Origin: Chara braunii
Lineage: Eukaryota; Streptophyta; Charophyceae; Charales; Characeae
NCBI GenBank assembly: GCA_003427395.1
Contig: BFEA01000652.1
Location: 460,220-488,695, forward strand
Length of the DNA stretch: 28,476 nucleotides
Direction: 5' to 3'
Positions 8,781-17,070 of this stretch are shown in pieces (within the stretch, counting starts at the first letter, position 1; every line of letters begins with the position of its first letter). Under the pieces are notes generated by a model, which saw only the letters and a program-made list of their open reading frames with translations, searched no databases and was not told where the DNA came from. The translations under genes and the position numbers were made by a program.

Positions 8781-11425
8781 GCCCTTGTGCAAGGCCTCTA
8801 TCCTGGTGGTGGTAAGAGAACCACCGGGATTGAGGCTTTGCCTGGTGGGCCGCTCCATCTATTGGTGGGGAGCAACACCTGCTGGAAACCGGGTCCAGCG
8901 TCCCTTAAATACAACTTGACAAAACAGTACATCTTAGAGAGTGATGCCATTGTGTTGGAAACCGGGTCCAGCGTCCCATATCCAATCTACTCTCCCCTAC
9001 CAAACTGCAGCAGGGTCGGGTATTGGGGGGAGAAACCCCGGGGGGCACCAGGGGAGTCTCCCTTCCTCCCCTAGCCTCTGCCATCCACCTACTATCCTCA
9101 TGGCGCCTAGTGTGTCTTGCACTCCATAATAGCATACGTTGAGAAAGGCTAAGATAACAGACAATGCAGAAATAGACAGGAATGTGCTGCACAGACGTCA
9201 GTTGAAATCTTCTTATTCGTTATTTTTCGAAAGCTTTTTTCTTCAGTGAGAGTGACGCTACTGTGCTGGAAACCGGGTCCAGCGTCCCATATCTGATCTA
9301 TGTGTCCAATCCAACCCCTGCTGGAAACCGGGTCCAGCGTCCCATTCCTGATCTATGTGTCCCTCGAAGAGGGGGAAAAATTTCTTCTAAGGCCAAGGGG
9401 TGAGGAGAGAAGGGGTCTGCAAACTCTTGAGCGGGGCGTAACCTATCGCCATGATCTATGTTGGTCCAGTCGTCGAAGATCAGCTGATAGTCTCTTGCTA
9501 TCTCTGCCTGATGTCCTTCTGGCAGTTGTCCTTCCTGCTGACGATCCCTTGACCATCTTATCTCAGCCACCCACCCTTCTCTTGCCCCTCCCAGCCAGTC
9601 TTGACTGAATCGGGAGATAATCCGAGTGATGTCTCCCCAAGAGTGCATTTGGTCAAGCTTATCCCTGGCTGCCTTCCACTGAGCTGCAATTTCGTGTTGG
9701 ATTAACAAACGTAATTGTTCCATGACTTCTCCTTCCTCCACCCGTGCCCCTTCTACTTCCGATATGCATCTTTTCCACGAGATAGTCCAAAGAACAGCCC
9801 GCCTGCCTAAATGGAACATGTTCTCCTCGAATGTGTTCCCCGGATTGGGGGGGAGTGACCTAGTAATATGGCCCGCCATTCCCATGGCCATTCTGCATTA
9901 GGGACAATGTGTCGCGAGATCCTGTCCCAACTCCTCCATAATAGTACCGATGTTGGGCATTGGAGGAAGATGTGTTCGATTGTCTCAGCACGTTTTCTCC
10001 CTGGGTAGCTCTGAAGGCAGCTGTGGCACTATGGTAATGCCCGTCTTTGCTGTTCCAAGCGGGTATGCTCTATCAACCAGTCATTAGTTGGCAGACATCG
10101 AGGTGCTATTTGCCATTGGAGGGCAACAGTCTTTGTGGGTCTGCCCCCGTAGTGTATGAACCATCGGATGGGTTTGAGCAGGCTGCGGTCCACGTTGAGA
10201 TGCCTATACTATCTGTCCTCTACTAGTTCCCGCAGTCTTTGCTTAGGACGGAGCATTTGGTAGACTGATTTGCCTTTCAAATTATGTAACATTAGTTGTT
10301 TTGCTGTCCCCTGCCTAATCCGGCCTTCCTGGGACCAGTGCCACTCATCAGGGTCGAGGGGAAGTTCCTCAATCAGGGTCGATGGTCGGTATGCTCTCCA
10401 GCATCTGCCATCATCTAGAACTCTGATACGATATATGCTCGTGTTGTCTTTCCAGATGAAAGACTGCCGGCTTCCTCGTAGCTCACCATCCCTTTGGACG
10501 GAGAAAACCTCAATCAGGGTTTGTGTTTGATTGGTAATATGCACCCGCCCTATTTCCTTATCGTGGCCGGGTAGCCCTACCCAGTCTCCTTCCTTCAAGT
10601 GAGGGCCTTTTCGAAGGGTACTGTACCACTGGAGAGGGAAGCTCTCAATAAGTTCATTAAGCGCAGATTTAGTGAAATGGCAATATCGCAACCAAGACCG
10701 CATCCTTTCTGCACTCTTCTAGCCCCTTGCCTCTCGGTCCCAAAGGTCCCCTACTCTGCTAACGCCGTGTTTTACCAAGCCCTTCCTGGGGGCATCTGAG
10801 CTGCACCTTACGTGACCCAAAGGATCCGTGATCAAACGATTTCCGAACAGCGGCTGTTTGAAAATTTCTTCCCATCTATCCGGAGTCAGACGGTCAGGCG
10901 GCGGGAGCTTTCTCCATGTGCGTATGAGGCGCAGCCAGTGCTTGTCCGCATGGTCCCCGTTTCTGTATTTCCTTGGAAGCCTTCAGTGCCTGTCTTGCAA
11001 CCAAACCAACGGATTGGTCTTGGGCGGGGCTTCTGGGGCCAGGGCCGTAATTTGTGCCAGGGCTAGGGGGGGCCAAGGGGAAGATGGCGAAAAAATGATG
11101 TGCTGGAGCCAGCGAAACGTAAGGACCTGGAATTGTGTGGCTGGATCCACGATTCCCAGTCCTCCTCTGGTTTTAGGCTGAATCACTGAGTCCCATGCCA
11201 CTCGACTGATCGCGTGGGGGTTGTTGCTATCTCCTCTCCAAAGGAAGGCTGCTAATTGTTGTTTTAATGACCTAAGCCCCCCATCGCTCATGGGCCATAT
11301 AATGGATTTGTACCAGAAAGTGGCTAGCACCACATTGTTTTTTACCAGGGCCCGCCCAAATATGGACGTGTGTTTTTTGTTCCATAGTTTGAGTTTGGCG
11401 TTTGCGGGTGCATTTGTGTGTCACC
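8739..11425 (-). mobile_element. LINE (non-LTR retrotransposon), 5'-truncated, degraded
   Basis: The element lies on the reverse strand with its poly(A) tail seen as 37 T at 8739-8775. Its recognisable coding part is the C-terminal region of ORF2. One frame from about 11400 to 10209 contains FGRALVKNNVVLATFWYKS, then AAFLWRGDSNN, then VAWDSVIQPKTRGGLGIVD, the block that follows the reverse transcriptase domain in plant L1-type LINEs. Then comes PLFGNRLITDPLG. That frame is broken by TGA at 10983-10985 and TAG at 10719-10721. After a frameshift, a zf-RVT type CCHC finger (CHSC...HIFLQC) lies at about 10028-9954, and a C-terminal tail runs to about 9298. The RT and endonuclease domains are absent, so the copy is a dead 5'-truncated insertion. 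Confidence 0.85.
8881..9338 (-). repeat. Reiterated hairpin motif in the LINE 3' end
   Basis: A 19-base motif that folds as GCTGGA-loop-TCCAGC occurs at 8881-8899, 8954-8972 (one G-U pair), 9265-9283 and 9320-9338. Flanking bases (GTGATGCCATTGTG before, GTCCCAT after) are partly shared, so these are degenerate repeats of a longer unit. A fifth copy, inverted, is at 8422-8440 in the other LINE insertion. Confidence 0.85.
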
Positions 11426-12059
11426 CTAGCAGACACAAGCCCATAACCGTATAACACTTGTCTGTATGTTGCGATCTCTTCATTCATGTAAGTACTGTTG
11501 TGGTTGCATACCTTCACGAGATTGGAAATTTTTCTTCTTACACTACGAGGATATAAATTCAGTGACGGTTCGTCATAGGCTACCTCAGTCTGAGACAGCT
11601 GTGACAAGCACCAAGGCTGGACCAACCTCCCAACCCTAATGGAAGCGGAAGCGGACGAACCTTGCCGTACGGGAATGTCAGGCGCCAACGACCACTTCAG
11701 AGACTCCACCTAGCAGGATTACCTAAGCAAGGCAGGCCAACGCCCGTGGACACATCCTTTTTTCTCTTTTTTTTTCTTTTTTTTTCCTTTTTTTTCCTAA
11801 AGTCCAGAGTAGTGTAGAGGCTAGTTACTAGGCACACATTCATTGCCGGGAGCGGTCAGTCGTGGTCGCTCTGAAGAGGCGAGGTCACCACCCATACCAT
11901 CCTCGAGTCAATACTCCTAGCGCCAACACTCAGGACCACCACCCTACGTATCGAGGAGAACTTGGATCAAATAGTAGTGACAGGCACCAGGGCTAGCTAC
12001 CCAGCCCTGGTTGAAGCATAGTCGAACGAGCCTCGTCGTACGGGTACTTCGAACGCCGG
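11426..12059. repeat. Non-coding DNA with a diverged ~85-bp direct repeat
   Basis: Positions about 11601-11687 and 11969-12055 are diverged copies of one sequence: GTGACAAGCACCAAGGCTGG versus GTGACAGGCACCAGGGCTAG, then ...GACGAACCTTGCCGTACGGG versus ...AACGAGCCTCGTCGTACGGG. A pyrimidine tract of T runs broken by C lies between them at 11757-11799. No gene is seen. Confidence 0.65.
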
Positions 12060-12079
12060 GCTAAAAAAATCACATATTG

Positions 12080-12612
12080 ACCCCTAAATTAACCAACTAG
12101 TAAATCACGCCCTCTACTCTCCCACCACAAACCTAACTATATATTTAATGAGGGGTACTTATCATCGAGACACTAATCATCATCACCAGTTGGAGCCGAC
12201 CAAGCCAACCAATTGACTCACGCCCTCTACTCTCCTACCACAGACCCTAGCAGTATATGTAAGGCGAGGTACTTATCATCGAGACGCCTATCATCATTAT
12301 CAGTTGATTGTGACATCCACCTAGCCCTTGTGTATGTGTATGTGTGTGTGTGTGTATGTGTGTGCCCCCTAAGTTGACCAACCAGTAACTCACGCCCTCT
12401 ACTCTCCCACCACAGACCTAGTTGTATATTTAATGCGGGGTACTTATCATCAAGACGCCTATCATCATCAGCAGTTAGAACCCACCAGACCAACCAGTGA
12501 GTGACTCACACCCTCTACTCTTCCACCACAGACCCTAGCTGTGTTTTAAAGGCGAGGTACTTATCATCGAGACGCTTATCATCATTATCAGTTGATCGTA
12601 ACCTCCTCCCAA
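12080..12612. repeat. Higher-order tandem repeat, A-B-A-B
   Basis: Four ~110-bp units share CACGCCCTCTACTCTCCCAC and GTACTTATCATCGAGACGCC. The core starts at 12106, 12219, 12391 and 12507. Units 1 and 3 resemble each other (ATTTAATG.GGGGTAC), and so do units 2 and 4 (AGGCGAGGTAC, CAGTTGAT), giving a higher-order period of about 286 bases. Each B unit is followed by a GT/GTAT microsatellite (12330-12364 and 12620-12640), so the duplicated block is unit A, unit B and the microsatellite. Confidence 0.85.
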
Positions 12613-12839
12613 CCATATGGTTGTGTATGTGTGTATGTACTCTGTATCATAGATGTGTGCCCGTGCTCTATATGTATAGTTGTATGCTGCTTCCCACCAT
12701 GGAGCATCGGCGAAGTGAGTACTGGGTACTGGTAGGAGGTGCTCTTATTACCTCCACAAGTACATGTATGTGCGTGTGTGCCTTGAGCTATATATATGTA
12801 TGTATAGTATGTGTGTATGGATTGTGCTATCTGGTGTAG
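12613..12839. other. GT/TA-rich non-coding DNA
   Basis: TGTGTATGTGTG-type tracts alternate with unique sequence. Similar composition and short shared strings (GTGTGTGCC, TGTATAG) occur at 27255-27410, upstream of the second copy of the compound SINE-like repeat, so this may be part of the same family. Confidence 0.45.
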
Positions 12840-13054
12840 TATCTCATGTGTGTGTGTGTGTATGTGGTAGAGACAGGTCTATCTGGACGGACCCCCCCAG
12901 AGTCCGGAACCGGACTCGAACCTGTGACCTACAGTACGAAACATGAGGGTTCGACCACTTGTACTACCGTGGGAAGTGGATATAATGTGTGTAATGTCTG
13001 GACTGGGGGAGATCATCAGAGCGACCAAAGCCAACAACAACCAGCAATCATGTG
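12840..13054 (-). mobile_element. tRNA-headed SINE-like repeat, copy A
   Basis: On the reverse strand, about 12970-12905 shows an A-box (TAGTACAAGTGG, 12956-12967) and a perfect B-box (GGTTCGAGTCC, 12912-12922). A shared body follows (GGACTCTGGGGGGGTCC...) ahead of a GT microsatellite. The + strand side from 12992 (GTCTGGACTGGGGGAGATCA...CAACAACAACC) also matches the second copy at about 27555-27600. It is a retroposed tRNA-derived sequence, not a tRNA gene. Confidence 0.7.
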
Positions 13055-13154
13055 AAGACTAGACCAGCATGTCCAGTTGATGTAGCTCAGTGGTTAGAGC
13101 ACCGGTTGGAAATGCGCATTGTGGTATGAGGTTGCGGGTTCAAAACTCCGCAGC

Positions 13155-13290
13155 CTTGCGCATGTGCACCGGCAGGGCGTTAGAATGATGCACGGCTGGA
13201 CACACTCCCCTGGGCTGACGCAGGTAAGCTATTACAGACACTGCTTGCGCACCACCCAGGGGCAAGTCCATGGTTGTTGTATGTTGGGTT
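13155..13290 (+). repeat. SINE body with conserved stem, copy 1
   Basis: The sequence GGCAGGGCGTTAGAATGATG...GTCCATGGTTGTTGTATG recurs inverted at 14721-14846 and 27641-27760. It contains the stem CCCCTGGG (13207-13214) with CCCAGGGG (13255-13262). It follows the tRNA-like head at 13080-13155 and is probably its body. Confidence 0.8.
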
Positions 13291-13522
13291 TGGGTTGTGG
13301 GATGTTTGCCTGATGCTCTTGGTTCTGGTTCTTTGCGGGCTTGCATACTTGAGGACGATTGTTCATTTGCCTTCCAGTCTGATATTGCGTACGAATCGTT
13401 CAGTTTCCACAGTACCTCAGTAGGTTTGATAGAAGATTGCATGGATGGCGTCATGTGTTCAAAAACTAGCTTACCTAGTGTGAGGCAAGACCAAGAGACC
13501 TACACACGACCACATAGACTCA

Positions 13523-13842
13523 GGAACGGTTGATGAGAGTGAGACTTAGCACAGACTGTGGTCGGTGTTGGTAGGTTTCTTGGGGCAAGATTAGAGTAGG
13601 GGGACCCTTTGCTAGCTGGAGATCTGGGGGGGTCAGCCACTATGCACGGGAGGGATTAGGATGAGGGCTCCCCTTAGGACAGCTCGCCCGTGGAACAGGA
13701 ATGGTTGAGGAGAGTGAGACTTGGTACAATCCACGGTCGATGTCTGTCTGAACTAGGACCCTACAGACCACCCATGGAACGAGGAACAGTTGATGAGAGT
13801 GAGACTTAGTACATTCTATGGCCGGTACTGGTAGGGCTCTTG
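13523..13842 (+). repeat. Three diverged ~65-bp direct repeats
   Basis: A unit with GGAAC.GTTGATGAGAGTGAG, then ACTTAGTACA and a GGTCGGTGTTGGTAGG-like end, occurs at about 13523-13585, 13692-13745 and 13783-13842. Spacing is irregular. No coding function is visible. Confidence 0.75.
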
Positions 13843-13859
13843 TGTAGGTGGGGCTCTCC

Positions 13860-14340
13860 ACTCGATTGGTTGGGTTGCCCGCCTCCTACGTTCGGTTCAG
13901 TATCAACAAACATGTAGTAATGATAACAGTGTGCACAGCGAACAACCTAACAATAAACAACAGTAACAACAGCTGTGTACACAACGAAGGAACGCAAAAT
14001 AGGTCCACCTATGAGACTTGTGGTGAAACGTCTGTACGTAGCACCTGAAGTATTTGGGCGACAAGGCTCGCACAAATATGCTTCGATCAGGGTTGAGTGG
14101 GGTGTGCGGGACTCAGCTTAGCCCTGGTACCTACAACCACGGTTCAGTCAGGTCACCCCAAAGGCTGGAGGGTGACGATCCTGAGTGGTAGACACTGAGG
14201 TAGGATAGTGGGAGTAGGAGTGCGCCGGGAGAAATTATGAAAGAGGTAGGTAGGGAGGGAGTCCTATAGGATTAGGGGGCCTCTACCACATGGCCAAGTG
14301 TCGACGGTAACTGTCATATGTCTGTAATCCAGCCTCTACA
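13860..14340. other. No gene seen (interior of the retroposon)
   Basis: Unique-looking, AC-rich then G-rich sequence without domain-bearing frames or recognisable repeats. Confidence 0.5.
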
Positions 14341-14355
14341 ACAACTTGGGCTTAA

Positions 14356-14702
14356 ACCACCAGTACCTCCGAGCCTATTTTCGAGGTGGTACTGGCCAGT
14401 ACCCAAACTTTTAGGAGGCCGGGCCTGACAATGGCTGCCGTTGATAAATCAGAGCGGCGGCCATCGTTCCGTTTCGGCCTCTTGAAAGGTCGGAGGTTGA
14501 GTATTTTCGAATCGTCAAAGGTACTGGTCACCAGTACCTCCGAGCCTATTTTCGAGGTGGTACTGGCCAGTACCCGAACTTTTAGGAGGCCGGGCCCGAC
14601 AATGGCTGCCGTTGATAAATCTCATCGACGGCCATCGTTTCGTTTCGGCCTCCTGAAAGGTCGGAGTTCGAGTATTTTCGAACCGTCAAAGGTACTGGTG
14701 GT
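14356..14702. mobile_element. Dimeric MITE-like repeat with 12-bp terminal inverted repeats
   Basis: Two ~171-bp units lie head to tail, about 14356-14528 and 14530-14702, with only scattered differences. The outer ends are perfect inverted repeats: ACCACCAGTACC and GGTACTGGTGGT. TAA lies immediately outside both (14353-14355 and 14703-14705), which fits the 3-bp TWA target duplication of PIF/Harbinger-type elements. The inner junction fuses the ends as GGTACTGGT/CACCAGTACC (14520-14538). Each unit also has an internal foldback, CCAGTACC..CGA against TCGAGGTGGTACTGG. The right TAA is followed by an A run, so that TSD copy could be coincidental. Confidence 0.65.
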
Positions 14703-14720
14703 TAAAAAAAAAAAAAAAAA

Positions 14721-14846
14721 AGACTAGACCAGCATACAACACCCATGGGCTGACCCCCTGGGTGGTGTGCAAGCAGTGTCTGTAATAGTACCATGCGTCA
14801 TCCCAGGGGAGTGTGTGTCCAGCCGTGCATCATTCTAATGCCCTGC
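14721..14846 (-). repeat. SINE body with conserved stem, copy 2
   Basis: Inverted copy of the 13155-13290 sequence, with stem halves at 14755-14762 and 14802-14809. The 5' LTR of the gypsy element begins directly after position 14846, so this repeat is the insertion target. Confidence 0.8.
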
Positions 14847-16916
14847 TATGACGAACCACTTTTTGTAACGCACGATTTTCTGCGCGGTTGCAACGAGGGG
14901 TCCTAAGTTGGGAAGGTTGGGCCAATTACGGGAGATCGTGATCAGTGGAAAATTGCATCAGTGCCCTTGCTTTTCGTCCTTTTCGTCGCTTCTTTTCATA
15001 TGGCTGGGTTCGGAGCTGGGTGTGTCCGGGGACAGCCGGTTGATTGATTGGTCGGTTGATGGTTGGCGTGCCACCGCTCGCGCGACTAATAAATGTTGAC
15101 GTCGTTTCTTCCATTTCGGTTTCGGTCTTTAGGGCGCGGACATCGCGTGGGAATTTGCCTCGTTCTTTCTAAAATTTTCTTTTTGAATTTTGTCGAGCCC
15201 CGATAGCTCTCGGAATTTCGGACTTTCCCCCTGAAGTTCGTGCTTTTTGCTTTTTCGCATTAGATAGGAATTTAGGATTTCAGTAATTAGGATTTTTTTG
15301 CCGCGCGGCGCCTTTTGTCTACGCGCTTCTTCATGCGGCTGCAACGGTATTCGGATTAGTGGGCACCCTTAATCGCGTGTGTAACTGTAATTTTGGGCGG
15401 GCGCCATCGTAACTGTATCTTTCTTCTTGCACTTCGTCTCTCCCGCCCTCCCTCTCTTTCTTTTGTTGTGATTTTTGTAAGCCGCGGCTTGCATGCTCGG
15501 ATCGATGCGTGGAGAAGGGCTACGTCCCCCACGCCGCGACCTGATCATGCAGAACGCAGGCACTCCCTCTCTAATCCCCGTTCTAAGTCTTGGTAATTCC
15601 ATGTTCTTCGCGCATGCATGCACGCTATAAAATCCGATTGCGCGATTAGTTAGCTCTCTTAACCCGTTGTTGGAAGCTCGGGGTTGCGCGATCCGGAAGG
15701 GTCGGCACACGAGTGAGGAAAGAGGTGAGTAGAGTAGGAGTTGGGCGACCCGATGGGCTGGTGCCGAACGCGCGGGATTGACGTGGGCCACGACGAACTG
15801 TGGGCACGGGCGAATCCGACGGGTGCGGGAGGACTAAGCGGGGTGATGACTTCGTGGGTTGGTGCGTGATGACGGACTGTCCTCATCGAAGAAGAGAGAT
15901 AAGAGGAGGAGAGAGAGTTGAGGTCGATGGACCCGGGTTTGCTGTTTATTTGTGTCTTCCCCCTCTTAATCTGTGTACATACATTTTGATTGCGACTCCA
16001 GGTGATTGCCCGTTCTTATTTTTCATCTCGGCTTTCTGGAATCTGGACTTGGGTTTTTGCTCACACTTGTCTTTGCGATTTCTGTCACGATTGCATTATG
16101 TGTATGATTACCGAATGTATGGATGTATGGATGCTATGCCTGCTTGTCTATCTTTCGCTAAAAATCCTTGTCCTTGCTTTTGTTTATAACGAATCATCGC
16201 CTGCACCTGATACAGCTGTAGAGAGGATAAGAACTGGGTCCCGATAGCAATTTTGTTCTCGTTGTTGCTTGGGTTGGGGTGTGGTTGCATCTCGCATAAC
16301 GGAGCCATTAGACAATCAGATGTCGGGCCCTGCGAACGTCGCGCGAAGACACGTGTAAACACGATCCGAATCGCGTGTTTACACGCCTCCCCGTGCGTCG
16401 GACCGGCCACCCAAACAGATTCGCGGTGAAAACCATCATCCCGCACGAGCACGCTGAGGCGCAACTAAGTTCGCCCGTCCTGCAAGTGCTCGTGCGCGAT
16501 GACGATAACCCGACCAGAGCCATCCCATACACGATGATACCATGACGCGATCTTGGAGCTTAGACTCATCCTACGACCCGAATTACTTCACCCCTTGGAT
16601 AAACGAACTCCTAAGGTTGCGATACCTCTGTCACACGGAGAATCGACTGTGTCCGCGCGAATTGGACTGCGCCACGTGGCGACCCCCGACGACCCAACTT
16701 TTCGGGACCGCCTCCTTCGCGGAGGGGCTTCCCCGCAAACCGCCGTCCACAGTACCCCGGCCCCATCGGGCCTTGAGTCCGACGCGCTCCTTGCTTGTCT
16801 AATTGCATTCATACTCTTAAGACTCCCCCACTTTCCCAAAAATCCTTGGCACACCCCTTTTCGCACTTCCAGGCCCACATCCCACTCCGATCAGGAAGTC
16901 GCGCCGGGCGTGAGGT
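14847..16916 (+). repeat. 5' LTR
   Basis: It begins TATGACGAACC, where the 3' LTR has TGTGACGAACC, and ends GCGTGAGGT just before the primer-binding site. Compared with the 3' LTR it carries about 400 extra bases (about 14958-15362). It also lacks the last 12 bases (TAGGGCGTCACA). A TATA box, TATAAAA, lies at 15626-15632 and marks the likely start of the genomic RNA downstream. A 12-bp perfect hairpin (CGTGTAAACACG / CGTGTTTACACG) is at 16352-16385. Confidence 0.9.
15626..15632 (+). promoter_or_regulatory. TATA box of the 5' LTR
   Basis: TATAAAA inside the conserved context GCTATAAAATCCG is kept in both LTRs (25770-25776 in the 3' LTR). It is the likely pol II core promoter that sets the U3/R boundary. 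Its location about 780 bases into the 5' LTR fits. Confidence 0.6.
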
Positions 16917-16929
16917 TGGTATCGGAGCC
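16917..16929 (+). other. Primer-binding site, initiator tRNA-Met type
   Basis: TGGTATCGGAGCC directly follows the 5' LTR. It differs by one base (G for A at position 8) from the TGGTATCAGAGC complement of the 3' end of plant initiator tRNA-Met. This is where minus-strand DNA synthesis would be primed. Confidence 0.8.
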
Positions 16930-17070
16930 CGACACGTGGCTAGGGTCTTAGGATTGATAGCACGTTAATTAGGCGACCTGGCTAACCGTGGGCGACCTCG
17001 CCCTCGGAACGCGCATCGACGCGACCCTATCGTCACTCGAAGCAGATCGGCTAACCGACGAGCAGCCAAT

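Larger units (their letters stand above)
13055..14735 (+). mobile_element. Retroposon with tRNA-like head, poly(A) end and 15-16-bp TSDs
   Basis: The segment 13071-14720 is bordered by the direct repeat AAGACTAGACCAGCAT (13055-13070 and 14720-14735). It ends with an A run (14704-14720) just before the right copy. At its 5' end, 13080-13155 carries an A-box (TAGCTCAGTGG, 13083-13093) and a B-box-like GGTTCAAAACTCC (13137-13149). Removing it rejoins a sequence that matches the uninterrupted relative at 27620-27660. It holds no supported reading frame, so it would depend on a LINE's enzymes. Its length (1.65 kb) is large for a SINE and it may be a chimeric transcript. The 3' end is the MITE-like dimer at 14356-14702. 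Confidence 0.65.

Noticed and set aside
11272-11709. 145-codon reverse-strand frame upstream of the LINE
   Set aside because: It overlaps the real LINE frame in another phase at its end and otherwise shows no LINE or other domain.
12080-12612. CRISPR array
   Set aside because: Units are ~110 bases without short direct repeats and unique spacers, and the setting is eukaryotic.
16542-16951. Open frames inside both LTRs (also 26686-26963, 15800-16189, 25944-26333)
   Set aside because: They lie in long terminal repeats, differ between the two LTRs by indels and lack domains. The paired occurrence reflects LTR duplication.
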